From: Triticum aestivum
Taxonomy: Eukaryota; Streptophyta; Magnoliopsida; Poales; Poaceae
Length of the DNA: 64,000 bases
NCBI RefSeq assembly: GCF_018294505.1
Contig: NC_057814.1
Location: 39,105,239 to 39,169,238, forward strand
Reading direction: 5' to 3'
The position numbers and the translations under genes were made by a program. Shown here piece after piece: positions 9,488-20,681 of this stretch. Position 1 is the first letter of the stretch. Each line of letters starts with the position of its first letter. The notes under the pieces are model-generated. The model made no database searches, was not told the origin of the DNA, and saw nothing but the letters and a program-made list of their open reading frames with translations.

Positions 9488-12034
9488 ATGAGTGATCGTG
9501 CGTGGATGTACACCGGTCACACTGGTCAGAACAAATGGAGCACTGAATGGTTCACAAAAACCAAGGGGTTTGTGCGAGCCGCATTTGCAAATGGCCAGAG
9601 GAAAACCTGGTGCCCCTGTTTACGGTGCGGCAATTGGGAAAAGAGGACAGAGGCTGAAATGGGCAAACACCTGCAGAAGAGTGGTTTTACGCCCGATTAT
9701 ACGGTGTGGACATTTCATGGTGAGTCTGCCCAACGTGACCGAGCTGAGGTGGATCGTCGTCGCACCGACGAGCATGGTACCGGGATGGAAAACATGGTGC
9801 AAGACTTCGATGATGCTCGGGATTCGGACGAGGAGATGGAGGAATCTGCAAAGGCCTTCAATGAAATGTTGGAGTCTTCAAAACGTCCGCTCCATGAGCA
9901 CACTGAGCTTTGTCAGTTGGATGCCATCTCACAAGTAATGGCTCTGAAGGCTCAATTCAACTTGGGCAGAGAATGCTACGATGCAATGATGACAGTATTT
10001 GGACGCTTTCTACCCAAAGGCCATGTAATGCCTGCAAACCTGTACCAGTCGGACAAAATCCTCCGTGCACTGAAGATGCCCTATGATAAGATACATGCCT
10101 GTGAGAAAGGATGTGTCTTGTTTAGGCTTGACTATGCGGACTTGAACTATTGTCCCATCTGCAAGTCTTCCAGGTATGTTGTGGTAGACAACGGTATGTG
10201 TGAGAAGACACAGACCAAAATCCCCATTAGTGTTCTTCGGTATATGACAATCGTACCAAGACTTCAACGTCTTTTCATGGTCGAAGAGACGGCCAGACAG
10301 ATGACATGGCACAAAATGGGCAAAAGAACCGAACTAGATGCAGATGGGAATCTGATGATTGTACACACATCGGATGGTGTTGCGTGGAAAAAGTTTGATG
10401 AATTACATGGTGACAAAGCGGCAGATCCGAGGCATCCTCGAGTCGGCATCAGCACGGATGGGTTCAGTGTGTTTGGTATGACGGCAGCCCAATATAGTTG
10501 TTGGCCCGTATTTGTCTTTCCACTCAATCTCCCCCTCGGACAGATTATGCAAAGAAAGAACATTTTCCTGACGTTGATAATTCCAGGGCCCAACTATCCG
10601 GGGAAAAATATGAATGTGTACATGCAACCGCTTAAGGACGAATTGCAAGAAGCCTGGGATAATGGGTTCAAGACATACGACGCCTATAGCAAACGGAACT
10701 TCATAATGCGTGTCTGGTACATGTACTCGACGCATGACTTGCCGGCGTATGCGCTATTCATTGGCTGGTGTGTGCATGGAAGGTTCCCGTGCCCCACATG
10801 CAAGGGAGCTCTTGAGTTTCGTTGGCTTCAGGCCGGTCGCAAGTTTTCTTGCTTCGACATGCATAGACAGTTCCTGAATCCTCGCCATAAGTTCAGGAAA
10901 GACAAGAAGAACTTCATCAGAGGTAGAGTTGTCAAAAACTCTGCACCACCTGCATTGACAGGCCAACAGACCCTGGATCAGTTAAACGCTCTCGAGCCAG
11001 ATCCAGAGCGTCCAGGGTACTTCAAGGGGTATAATTCTAAGCACGCCTGGACTCACAAAACATGCTTATGGGATCTGCCTTACTTCAAAGACCTCCTTTG
11101 CCCACACAACATCGACGTGATGCACACTAAGAAGAATATCGCCGAGGCACTTTTTGGTACATTGTTCGGCATAGATGGGAAGTCAAAGGATAATACTAAG
11201 GCTAGAGTCGATCTGGAGGCGCCATGTGATAGGCCGTTACAAAACATGAAATAACTGAAAGGAAAGCAGAACTGGACGAAGCCAAAGGCATGGTTCAATC
11301 TTGGAAGGCCAGCTATGAGGGAAATTATCTTGTGGGTGAAAATGCAGTTGATGTTCCCCGTTGGGTATGCAGCGAATCTACAGAGGGGAGCCAGTCTTGA
11401 TAAATTGAAGATATTTGGTCTCAAGAGTCATGATTGGCACATATGGATTGAGCGGGTAATGCCGGTGATGTTGCGTGGCTTCATCCCTGAGGATGAATGG
11501 CTAGTACTGGCAGAACTCAGCTATTTCTTCCGTGTTCTTTGTGCGAAAGAACTATCGCCTGGCGTGCTAGAAGAAATGGAAGAGTTGGCGCCGGAGTTGA
11601 TCTGCAAGTTAGAGAAGATCTTTCCACCGGGCTTCTTTAATCCAATGCAACATTTGATTTTGCATCTCCCGACCGAGGCAAGATTGGGGGGGCCCGTGCA
11701 AAATCGTTGGTGCTACCCAACTGAGAGGATGCAGAAGACGCTTCGACAAAAATGTAAAAATAAACGTAGAATTGAAGCATCGATGGCTGAGGCATTCATC
11801 ACTGAGAAGGCGGCAAACTTCGTGACAGCACACTACGAAGCCAAAAATCGTCATTTGCATAATCCGAAGCCTCGGTACAATGCTGACGACCCTAAAAATG
11901 GTGGATCCAACCTCAGCCTATTAAAAGGGAATCTCGCACCAGCCAGTGTTTCAAATCCAGTATCTTTGGATAAAGAACAATGGCGGACCATTTCGTTGTA
12001 TATCTTCAACAACCTGATAGAAGTGCGGCCGTAA
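9488..12034 (+). pseudogene. TNP2-type CACTA transposase, one internal stop
   Basis: An 849-codon frame, open except for one in-frame TAA at 11252-11254. The ATG at 9488 starts MSDRAWMYTG, the usual opening of the transposase-associated domain (about residues 1-75, with paired Cys in CPCLRCGN). The TNP2 catalytic core follows (about residues 180-590), with CPTCKGA and HNIDVMHTKKN typical of the family. After the stop the same frame continues with a DUF4218-type segment (about residues 720-800, containing HLPTEARLGGPVQNRW). It would bind and cut the transposon ends. No frameshift was found, so the lesion is minimal. Function is lost unless the stop is read through or another copy supplies the protein. 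Confidence 0.92.
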
Positions 12035-12035
12035 G

Positions 12036-15000
12036 ATGGTGGGCGCTGGTCGGGAGCGCGCCAAGGCCCCTTCTTGGTCGGCGCGTGGTCTGAGGTCTTC
12101 CATTCCAGACGCACCTCTCCGCCGAGCATTGCTGGACAGTATGGCCACACCGCCGGGCCCTTCTTCGTCGACCGCGATGCCCAGCAGGGGACGAGGTAGG
12201 AAGAGAGGAGGTGGGGCACGTGGTCGCGGGAGAGGAGGTAGGGTGACTGCTACGACGCCTTCCTCGCCACCACCCCCAGCTGTTTCACCCGAGCACATGA
12301 CTGCTAGGGTGGACTCGTCCGAGGAGGAGGCTACACGGACTCCGGTCCACGAGCCTCCGGTCCACGGGTCTTGGGCCCACGAGCCCCGGGTCGATTGGCC
12401 TTCGGCCCACGAGACCCCGGAGGAGCACACGTCCGGATGGGGTACCTGGCCGGATCAGCCCGAGGAGCCGAGTGGCCATGCTGATGATGGCGGGGAGCCG
12501 ACTAATCTTGAGGAGGAGGGGGCACCGTCTACCAGCGTGGTGCTACATGGCTCCCGTCCGTGCCGGCGACCTGCGAGCAGAGGTGGTTGATTTTCCCTGA
12601 TGGGGAGAGGTACGTAAGTGCATTTAATATTTTTGTACCTTGTGCATTCACGTTTCTTCAAATAACTAATGCGTTGGCCTTGTCATGCTGCAGGGGTTGG
12701 GACCACCATCATAGTGTCCGCCGGCCCAACTCCGTCCTTGGAGTTCTTTGCCGGCAAAACTTCCCGGGGTTTGTCACGTTGCCTGGTGAGGGTCGGCTTC
12801 CAGAGCTTGGATTGAGCTGGGAGCACTACGTGGCTGCCCCGGCCCCGCTGGATGAGATTATCGACGGTGTCGTGTGCGACACGAGGGCAGACATGGTGAT
12901 CAGAAAGTTCTGGGTAATTTCTCCTTTACACATTTAAAAATCTTCAACTAGCTAGTTATTAATTGTACTAATCAATATTGTCTCATTTGATTGCAGACAT
13001 TCTACAGGTGTGAGGAGGGATACGAGGAGGACGCGGCACATGTTATCGAGAACGTCTGCAAGCGCCTACTCCAGAACTTACGGCACGAGGCTCGGGTGCA
13101 GGCTGTTCGAGACTACTACGCCTTGCGTGGTATCAAGAAGACCAAGCCGGCGTGCCGCGATAAGTTCCTGAGTAAGGAGCAGTACATGAAGGTAATTCTT
13201 AAGGCCTTCTACTTAAGTTCCTTCATTTAGTAATTCTTAGCCGTAGCGCTCAAGTTTCTATTTGCTAACTTAGGCGCCTCCGAGATGGTGTGCGGATCGG
13301 ATGGATTGTTGGGAGGTGTTGGTCGATGAGTGGTGCTCAAAAGAATGGCTAGCCCTCCACAACGAGGCCAAGGACAAACGTGCCCAAATGGAAGGTGTGC
13401 CACACCATCAAGGAAGCTCCAACTTATATCAGTTCGGGCGCAACTGGGTATGTGGTTTGCTTCATGATTCATGCAATTCATTCATCATGCTAGCTTGAGC
13501 CCTTTAATTACTAATTTTCATTGTTTCTCTCTTTCAGGCACGCCACAATAAGGTGGATAAGGTGCCAGAGGTGTACGACCTGTATGCCATGGCCCACACT
13601 GCCTCTTTCAAGAAAGTCAAGGCTTTCTCTCAGTCTGACCTCGATGATGCAAACAACTTCACCAACATCTCCTCCCACAACAAGCTCGTGAGATATAGAG
13701 ATGATGGGAAGGCGAGGAAAGGGGAGGACTTTAACCCGAGCCAGGGTCCCATTGATCCAGAGCTGGTGATGATATCTGGTGGCGGGAGGTCCCATGGATC
13801 CATAGCCATTGGAGATGGACTTATCCGTTGTCCTAGCACTCTCCCGGAGATCAAGGCGCGCCAGTCGAGCTCCGCTCCTGAGATAAGGCCTCGTGAACGG
13901 CCAGTGCAACTCGCCATCAAGGTTAGTGATACGTACTCAGTTATCTTTCTCCATTACATTGTGTGCGCTTCCATCAATGATTACAAATGGTCATGTGAGT
14001 GGTGTTGCAGGCTGCTATATAGAGTGAGAGAGATAGAACGGAGAAACTTCTGGCGGAGGCGGCGGAGAGGCAGCGGGAGTTGGAGGAGAGGACGACAAAG
14101 ATGATGGAGGAGGAGAGGGCACGGAATGACATGCAGGCAAGGGCCATGTACGAGCTCCTTGTGGTAAGTTTCTTCTGCAGATTAGCCAAAACATTCATGT
14201 AGTGTTTGTCTCATTACCAACTAGTATGACTGAGTCGTCGAAACCAAATGTGCAGTCTGTGTGCGAGAAGACAGGTCAGACCGCTCCGCCGATGCCAGTG
14301 ATTGCTCCTGGGACCACGGTGAGTTTTATTTGAATGGACATTACTTGCTAGTCTTAACATTTGAATGTCATCATGCTAACAAGACATTGGAAATGATCTT
14401 TGGTGCAGCGTAACTCCATACAAGCATCGCACGATCCTTCTCCAGCTACCGACACGAGCCACCCCGCTCCTACACCTCCTGGATGTTGGTAAGTTTATCT
14501 AGTGTTTTGCTTAACACATGCATAAAGACCTAGACTTAGCTTTAATTAGCTTAGTTAGCTCATAGAAGATCCATTTTACTTAAGTTAGCTCAAAAATGAC
14601 CCATTTTACCTAGATTAGCTCCTAAATGATCCATTTTACCTACGTTAGCTTTAAAATGACCCATTTCAACTAGGTTAACTCCAAAATGACCCATCTTACC
14701 TAGGTTATCTCATAAACGATCCATTTCAACTAATTTAGCTCATAAACGATCCATTTCACCAAGTTAGCTAAAAAACGATCCATTTCACCTAAATTAGCTC
14801 TTAAATGATCCATTTCACCTAAGTTAGCTAAAAAAGATCCATTTCAACTAAATTAGCTCATAAATGATCCATTTCACCTAAGTTAGCTCAAAAACGATCC
14901 ATTTCACCTTAGTTAGCTAAAAAACGACCCATTTCACCTTAGTTGCCTAAAAAACGATCCATTTGACCTTAGTTAGCTCATAAACGACCCATTTCAACTA

Positions 15001-15300
15001 AGTTAGCTCATAAATGATCCATTTCACCTTAGCTAGCTCATAAACGACCCATTTCAACTTAGTTAGCTCATATATGATCCATTTCACGTAAGTTAGCTCA
15101 TAAATGACATACTCTTGTTGTTCTAGTCTTCTTCTTGTTCTACTCTTCTTGTTCTAGTCTTCTTATTCTAGTCACCTATTTCTAACTTTCTTATTTTTCA
15201 TTTTGCAGATTTCATTCACTTGACGAAAGCTTGCATAGATGGAGTGCTCCTTATACCTTTCTCTGTTTCTTTTGTATCGTTGAACTATGCATGTATCTTG
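12036..15300 (+). pseudogene. Second CACTA gene, Transposase_24 (TNPA/ORF1-like), multi-exon
   Basis: It begins one base after the TNP2 stop. Exons I can define by GT/AG borders: about 12036 (or ATG 12141)-12610; 12694-12913; 12997-13191; 13274-13447; 13538-13921; 14011-14163; 14256-14318; 14409-14488; possibly 15209 onward. The N-terminus is Arg/Gly-rich (GRGRKRGGGARGRGRGG, about residues 50-70) and then acidic and proline-rich. Exons 2-5 resemble the plant Transposase_24 domain. Exon 6 encodes a charged Glu/Arg coiled coil. In CACTA elements this protein binds the subterminal repeats. Lesions: the end of exon 1 is open only in a shifted frame (change near 12500-12530), and exon 6 meets a TAG at about 14019-14021 in the expected frame. 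Confidence 0.75.
14555..15111 (+). repeat. 30-bp tandem repeat inside an intron of the second CACTA gene
   Basis: About 18 copies of a ~30-bp unit with core TTAGCTCATAAACGATCC followed by ATTTCACCTAAG. Units vary at CGA/TGA and ACC/TCC positions and by 1-2 bases in length. It lies between the exon ending 14488 and the possible exon at 15209. There are no unique spacers. Confidence 0.92.
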
Positions 15301-15569
15301 GTAGTTGGATGAACTATGCTATGTATGATGGAACTATGCATGGAACTTGGTAGTTGGATGGAACTATGCATGGAACTTGGTATGTAGTTGGATGGAACAT
15401 ATGTGATGAAGTTATGTGATGGAACTATGTATGATGGAACTATGCATGTTGGATATCTTATATGTTTGCTCTGTAATTGCCTTGTGAAATATATCTATAT
15501 ATGCCGTATATATTTTCTGTGAAAATTGTTGGATTTAATAAAAAACAGAAAAAAGACCCAATATGCAGG
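15112..15569 (+). repeat. 3' end of the second CACTA gene and short repeats
   Basis: 15118-15175 holds repeats of CTTGTTCTAGTCTTCTT. 15290-15450 holds 20-35-bp repeats of the type GGAACTATGCATGGAACTTG. An AG at 15207-15208 may open the last exon. The rest is probably 3' untranslated sequence. Confidence 0.6.
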
Positions 15570-16100
15570 CTCTTTGCCGTCTGCCACTGACGGCAACGGG
15601 CCCTTTGCCGTCTGCCGTGGACGGCAAAGAAGCCACGTGGCATCCAGCTGTGCTTCCTGGGAGCTGACCCATTTGGTCAGTTTGCCTACAGTGGCAGACG
15701 GCAAAGGCTTGAGGCTCTTTGCCGTCAGCGGCGGACGGCAAAGGCCTGCCATGTAGTGACGTGTAGATGACATCATACGGCGGACGACAAAGGCACTAGA
15801 AAGTTTGCCGTCCGCGGCGGACGGCAAAGGCACTAGAAAGTTTGCCGTCCGCGGCGGACGGCAATGGCCTGCCGTTAGCCACTTAACGGACTGAGAGCAC
15901 AATTATTGCCGTCCGCTCTCTTTGCCGTCCGCGGCAGACGGCAAAGGGCCTTTGCCGTCAGCCGCCAGGAAGCAGACGGCAAAGTAGCTGTTTACCGTAG
16001 CCTACTTTGCCGGAGCCTTTTGCCGTCCGCGACTGATGGCAAAGGTCTTTGCCGTCCGCCGTTCATGCCTTTGCCGTCCGCCGTGGCAGACGGCAAAATA
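15570..16100. repeat. Right subterminal repeats of the CACTA
   Basis: Some 20 TTTGCCGTC/GACGGCAAA motifs in both orientations, including a ~49-bp direct repeat at 15789-15862 (CACTAGAAAGTTTGCCGTCC and flank). They mirror 5985-6305 and serve as binding sites for the transposon's DNA-binding protein. Open frames here are artefacts. Confidence 0.9.
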
Positions 16101-16116
16101 GCTGATTCCTGTAGTG

Positions 16117-17370
16117 TCTGCGAAATGGCTTGATGCCATGAAATCTGAGATGGGATCCATGTATGAGAACAAAGTGTGGACTTTGGTTGACTTGCCCGAT
16201 GATCGGCAAGCCATAGAAAATAAATGGATCTTCAAGAGGAAGACAGACGCTGATAGTAGTGTTACTATCTACAAAGCTAGACTTGTCGAAAAAGGTTTTT
16301 GACAAAGTTCAAGGTGTTGACTACGATGAGATTTTCTCACTCGTAGCGATGCTTAAGTCTGTCCGAATCATGTTAGCAAATTGCCACATTTTATGAAATC
16401 TGGCAAATGGATGTCAAAACTACATTCCTTAATGGTTTTCTTAAAGAAGAGTTGTATATGATGCAACCAGAATGTTTTCTCGATCCTAAAGGTGCTAACA
16501 AAATGTGTAAGCTCCAACGATCCATCTATGGATTGGTGCAAGCATCTCGGAGTTGGAATATACGCTTTGATGAGTTGATCAAAGCATATAGTTTTATACA
16601 GACTTGCGGTGAAGCCTGTATTTACAAGAAAGTGAGTGGGAGCACTACAGCATTTCTGATAAGTATATGTGAATGACATATTGTTGATCGGAAATAATGT
16701 AAAATTTTCTGGAAAGCATAAAGGAGTATTTGAAAGGAGTTTTTCAAAGAAAGACCTCGGTGAAGCTGCTTACATATTGAGCATCAAGATCTATAGAGAT
16801 AGATCAAGACGCTTGATAAGTTTTTTCAATGAGTACATACCTTGACAAGATTTTGAAATAGTTCAAAATAGAACAGTCAAAGAAAGAGTTCTTGCCTGTG
16901 TTACAAGGTGAGAAATTGAGTAAGACTCAAAGCCCAACCACGGCAGAAGATAGAAAGAGAATGAAAGTCATTCCCTATGCCTCAGCCATAGGTTCTATAA
17001 AGTATGGCATGCTGTGTACCAGATCTATTCTATACCCTACCACCGAGTTTGGCAAGGGAGTACAATAGTGATCTAGGAGTGGATCACTGGACAACGGTCA
17101 AAATTATCCTTAGTGGAATAAGGATATGTTTCTCGATTATGGAGGTGACAAAAGGTTCGTTGTAAAGGGTTACATTGATGCAAGTTTTGACACTGATCCA
17201 GATGACTCTAAGTCTCAATCTAGATACATATTGAAAGTGGGAGCAATTAGCTAGAGTAGCTCCGTGCAGAGCATTGTAGACATAGAAATTTACAAAATAC
17301 ATACGGATCTAAATGTGGCAGACCCATTGACTAAACCTTTCTCACAAGCAAAACATGATCACACCTAAGT
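16117..17370 (+). pseudogene. Copia A polyprotein relic: reverse transcriptase and RNase H
   Basis: Continuation of the Copia A frame after the CACTA. 16117-16302 is the start of RT (WLDAMKSEMGSMYENKV). 16407-16676 carries MDVKTTFLNGFLKEELY and the IYGLVQASRSWN block. The YVDD active-site region near 16665 is disrupted by a frameshift. Later RT and RNase H pieces (about 16740-17330) can be followed only with several frame changes and a deletion around 17240-17285, where the region between two RNase H blocks of the intact relative is missing. Confidence 0.9.
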
Positions 17371-17552
17371 ACTCTTTGAGTGTTAATCACATGGCGATGT
17401 GAACTAGATTATTGACTCTAGTAAACCCTTTGGGTATTGGTCACATGGCGATGTGAACTATAGAGTGTTAAATCACATGACGATGTGAACTATTGGTGTT
17501 AAATCACATGGCGATGTGAACTAGATTATTGACTCTAGTGCAAGTGGGAGAC
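17371..17552 (+). repeat. Stem-loop repeats and polypurine tract before the 3' LTR of Copia A
   Basis: Four copies of TCACATGGCGATGTGAAC (one with GACG) lie at about 17389-17511. Each forms a CACAT/ATGTG stem around a 4-base loop. GACTCTAGTGCAAGTGGGAGAC then ends at 17552; its purine-rich end should prime plus-strand DNA synthesis. Confidence 0.8.
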
Positions 17553-19282
17553 TGAAGGAAATATGCCCTAGAGGCAATAATAAAGTTATTATTTATTTCC
17601 TTATTTCATGATAAATATTTATTATTCATGCTAGAATTGTATTAACCGGAAACTTAGTACATGTGTGAATACATAGACAAACAGAGTATCACTAGTATGC
17701 CTCTACTTGACTAGCTCGTTGAATCAAAGATGGTTAAGTTTCCTAGCCATAGACATGAGTTGTCATTTGATTAATGGGATCACATCATTAGAGAATGATG
17801 TGATTGACTTGACCCATTCCGTTAGCTTAGCACTTGATCGTTTAGTATGTTGCTATTGCTTTCTTCATGACTTATACATTTTCCTATAACTATGAGATTA
17901 TGCAACTCCCGAATACCGGAGGAACACTTTGTGTACTACCAATCGTCACAATGTAACTAGGTGATTATAAAGGTGCTCTACAGGTGTCTCCGATGGTACT
18001 TGTTGAGTTGGCATAGATCGAGATTAGGATTTGTCACTCCGATTGTCGGAGAGGTATCTCTGGGCCATCTCGGTAATGCACATCACTATAAGCCTTGCAA
18101 GCAATGTGACTAAATGAGTTAGTTGCGGGATGATGCATTACAGAACGAGTAAAGAGACTTGCCGGTAACGAGATTGAACTAGGTATTGAGATACCGATGA
18201 TCGAATTTCGGGCAAGTAACATACCGATGACAAAGGGAACAACGTATGTTGTTATGCGGTTTGACCGATAAAGATCTTCATAGAATATGTAGGAGCCAAT
18301 ATGAGCATCCAGGTTCCGTTATTGGTTATTGACCGGAGATGTGTCTCGGTCATCTCTACATAGTTCTCGAACCCGTAGGGTCCGCACGCTTAACGCTCGA
18401 TGACGATTTGTATTATGAGTTTATGTGATTTGATGAACGAAGGTAGTTCGGAGTCCCGGATGAGATCGGGGACATGACGAGGAGTCTCGAAATGGTCGAG
18501 ACATAAAGATCGATATATTGGACGACTATATTCGGACATCGGAAAGGTTCCGAGTAATTCGGGTATTTTTCGGAGTACCGGAGAGTTACGGGAATTCGTA
18601 TTGGGCCTTAATGGGCCATACGGGAAAGGAGAGAAAGGCCTCAAAGTGTGGCCGCACCCCTCCCCATGGACTGGTCCGAATTGGACTAGGGAGGGGGGGG
18701 GGGCGCCCCCTTCCTTCCTTCTCCTTCTCCCTTCCCTTTTTCCTATTCCATGTGGGAGGTGGAATCCTACTAGGACTAGGGAGTCCTAGTAGGACTCCAC
18801 ACTTGGGCGTGCCCTATGAGGGCCGGCCTCCTCCTCCCTCCATCCTTTATGTACGTGGCCAGGGGGCACCCCATAGACACAAGTTGATCAGTTGATCTTT
18901 TAGCCATGTGCGGTGCCCCCCTCCATCATAATCCACCTCAGCCATATCGTAGCGGTGCTTAGGCAAAGCCCTGCGTCGGTAGCATCATCATCACCGTCAT
19001 CACGCCGTCGTGCTGACGGAACTCTTCCTCCAAGCTCTGCTAGATCGTGAGTTCGAGGGACGTCATCGAGCTGAACATGTGCTGAACTCGAAGGTGTCGT
19101 GCGTTCGGTACTTGGATCGGTCGGATCGTGAAGACGTACGACTACATCAACCGTGTTGTCATAACGCTTCTGCTTACGGTCTACGAGGGTACGTGGACGA
19201 CACTCTCCCCTCTCGTTGCTATGCATCACCATGGTCTTGCGTGTGCGTAGGAAATGTTTTGAAATTACTACGTTCCCCAACA
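17553..19282 (+). repeat. 3' LTR of Copia A
   Basis: 1730 bp, starting TGAAGGAAATATGCC and ending CCCCAACA, followed by TSD GAGGC. It is longer than the 5' LTR mainly through an extra palindromic stretch near 18778-18800 (GTCCTAGTAGGAC). A T/A-rich promoter-like block lies near 18848. Confidence 0.95.
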
Positions 19283-19287
19283 GAGGC

Positions 19288-19415
19288 AACATGTGGTGCA
19301 CTTCGAAAGTACTACTAATCCAAACTCAGTACTTTCGAAGTGCACCACATGTTGCCTCCACTTGAATCTACTGCACGTTCATTTCACCCACTGTTATATA
19401 TAATAAGTAATCATG
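19288..19415. repeat. Long hairpin: arm part 2, loop, and opposite arm
   Basis: 19288-19313 completes the left arm begun at 535-596. 19314-19327 is a 14-base loop. 19328-19415 is the opposite 88-bp arm. Checked base by base, the reconstructed arms differ at one position (GGAG versus GCAG). It lies in the outer element downstream of its minus-strand gene. It could be a foldback element, a small-RNA precursor or a local inverted duplication. Confidence 0.88.
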
Positions 19416-19613
19416 CTCATATAACAACTTAGCATCATGCATCATCGATCATAATAATAAATAACTCATCATTTGTATCATAATAACAAGTCATACTCAT
19501 CATCATCGATCATACAACTTCTACTCAATACCACATCATCATCATAGTCATCTAACCAATCCTACTTAGTTGTTCTTAGCACATGATCATGAGTATTATT
19601 AACTAGGACCTAC
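19416..19613 (-). other. Downstream flank of the outer-element gene
   Basis: About 200 bp of AT-rich sequence with CATCATCAT runs, between the long hairpin and the stop of the minus-strand gene. No coding potential seen; likely 3' untranslated sequence. Confidence 0.5.
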
Positions 19614-20681
19614 TACCTTCTCTTAGGTAAAATAGCATAAAACAAGATAGGCCCTGACTCTCCATTATGGAGAATGGAGATTATCCTGTCTTCAATTCTT
19701 GCCTTTCGCACAATGTTGCTTCAAAGTACCTCCTTACGACTGTCCACACATTTTTTCCATTTCTTTGATTTTCATGTCTCCACTTCTTTTAGAAATCTGA
19801 TATGGACAGGTGAGATTCGTAGGATGACCTGGCCGTATGTTCAAAACATCAAGGCAACCATTCTGATACATCAGATGAGGCACACAATCATTCGGGATTT
19901 TCTGTTGAAAAACATAGTAATAACTTCGTAGTTAGCAATGTAGTTAAGTTTTAAAAGAATTTATGCAAAAGATGCACGGATGTAGTAATACTAAAAAATC
20001 TTACCATGGCATCTCCATGGATGTTACCGTAGTTCAACACGTGCACTAGTGGCACGTATTGACCATAATGTGGAGGAGTTTTATAATAGATATTGTAATT
20101 CTCAAGATCAGTACAAAATGCGACCAGGTGATTTTTCTCCTGATAATTTAACTCAGAGCCATCGGTGTAGTACGTTCTGTCTACCATGTTCCGCACATTG
20201 TTTGAACAATGAAAATAAGCTGTCAATGGAAATAAGCTGTCAACTATTTTGAAATGAACAATATAAATTAGTTAATAACTATGTTTGAGAAACTCACATA
20301 GTGGTAGAACTGGAATCGTATCAACAAGGACCCAAATGTCCATATTGTCTTGGTCGATGTCAGGATCACCAAGATCCATGGTGACAAGTATACCCTCATA
20401 AAAACCATACATCTTGCAAAGTGCTTCCCAATTTTTGCAACCAAAATGGGTTACGCTCTCAGAATTATACAGATTTACTTCAAAATCCATACCATGATGA
20501 GTCCTTAGGTGAATTTTCTTTGTTTCGAAATTTCCATGGTCTTCAAAATCCATCCTCTCCAAGACATAGCGTCTTGCATGGCATGGGATAAGCTACTCGA
20601 ATTGTAAAAGATGAAAATTACACGTTGAAATAGTTGAAGTCATGCTTAATTACGAAAAAAACACTTGTCGTCGTTGCGTAC
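19614..20681 (-). pseudogene. Outer-element gene, 3' exons, unknown function
   Basis: Minus-strand exons bounded by GT/AG, in gene order: 20665-20681 (end of the exon cut by Gypsy B), 20280-20592, 20005-20243 and 19614-19901. The peptides include GILVTMDLGDPDIDQDNMDI, VHVLNYGNIHGDAM and NDCVPHLMYQNGCLDVLNI. The last faintly recalls a plant B3 DNA-binding fold, but I cannot support that assignment. I know this type only as a hypothetical protein repeated in Triticeae DNA. Lesions: a one-base frame change near 19760 in the last exon, a TGA soon after it, and a 17-18-bp duplication at the start of the 20005-20243 exon. The gene lies in a class II element and may be its second protein or a passenger. 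Confidence 0.6.

Larger units (their letters stand above)
5975..16116 (+). mobile_element. CACTA (En/Spm) transposon, complete ends, 10.1 kb
   Basis: The left terminus is CACTACTGGAATCAGC (5975-5990); the right is the complement of CACTACAGGAATCAGC (16101-16116), with one mismatch. The 3-bp TSD is TCC (5972-5974) and TCT (16117-16119), the difference fitting a C-to-T change at a CpG. Both ends carry arrays of inverted TTTGCCGTC motifs. Inside, left to right: a proline-coding GC-rich stretch, low-complexity arrays, a TNP2-type transposase gene with one stop, and a multi-exon Transposase_24-type gene. It moves by cut-and-paste when both proteins are supplied. Confidence 0.95.
597..19282 (+). 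mobile_element. Copia A: LTR retrotransposon, Angela/WIS/BARE1 group, degenerate, with nested CACTA
   Basis: Two LTRs (597-2301 and 17553-19282) start TG and end CA and are flanked by the exact TSD GAGGC (592-596, 19283-19287). Next to the 5' LTR is a primer-binding site for initiator tRNA-Met; next to the 3' LTR is a purine-rich tract. The internal region encodes a Copia polyprotein in the order Gag, protease, integrase, RT/RNase H, now full of stops and frameshifts. A complete CACTA transposon sits at 5975-16116, at the integrase-RT junction. The LTRs differ by substitutions and about 25 bp of net length, so the element is older than C. Confidence 0.95.

Noticed and set aside
14555..15111. 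Regular ~30-bp repeats resembling a CRISPR array
   Set aside because: Units adjoin without unique spacers, drift in sequence, lie in a transposon intron and the genome is a plant.
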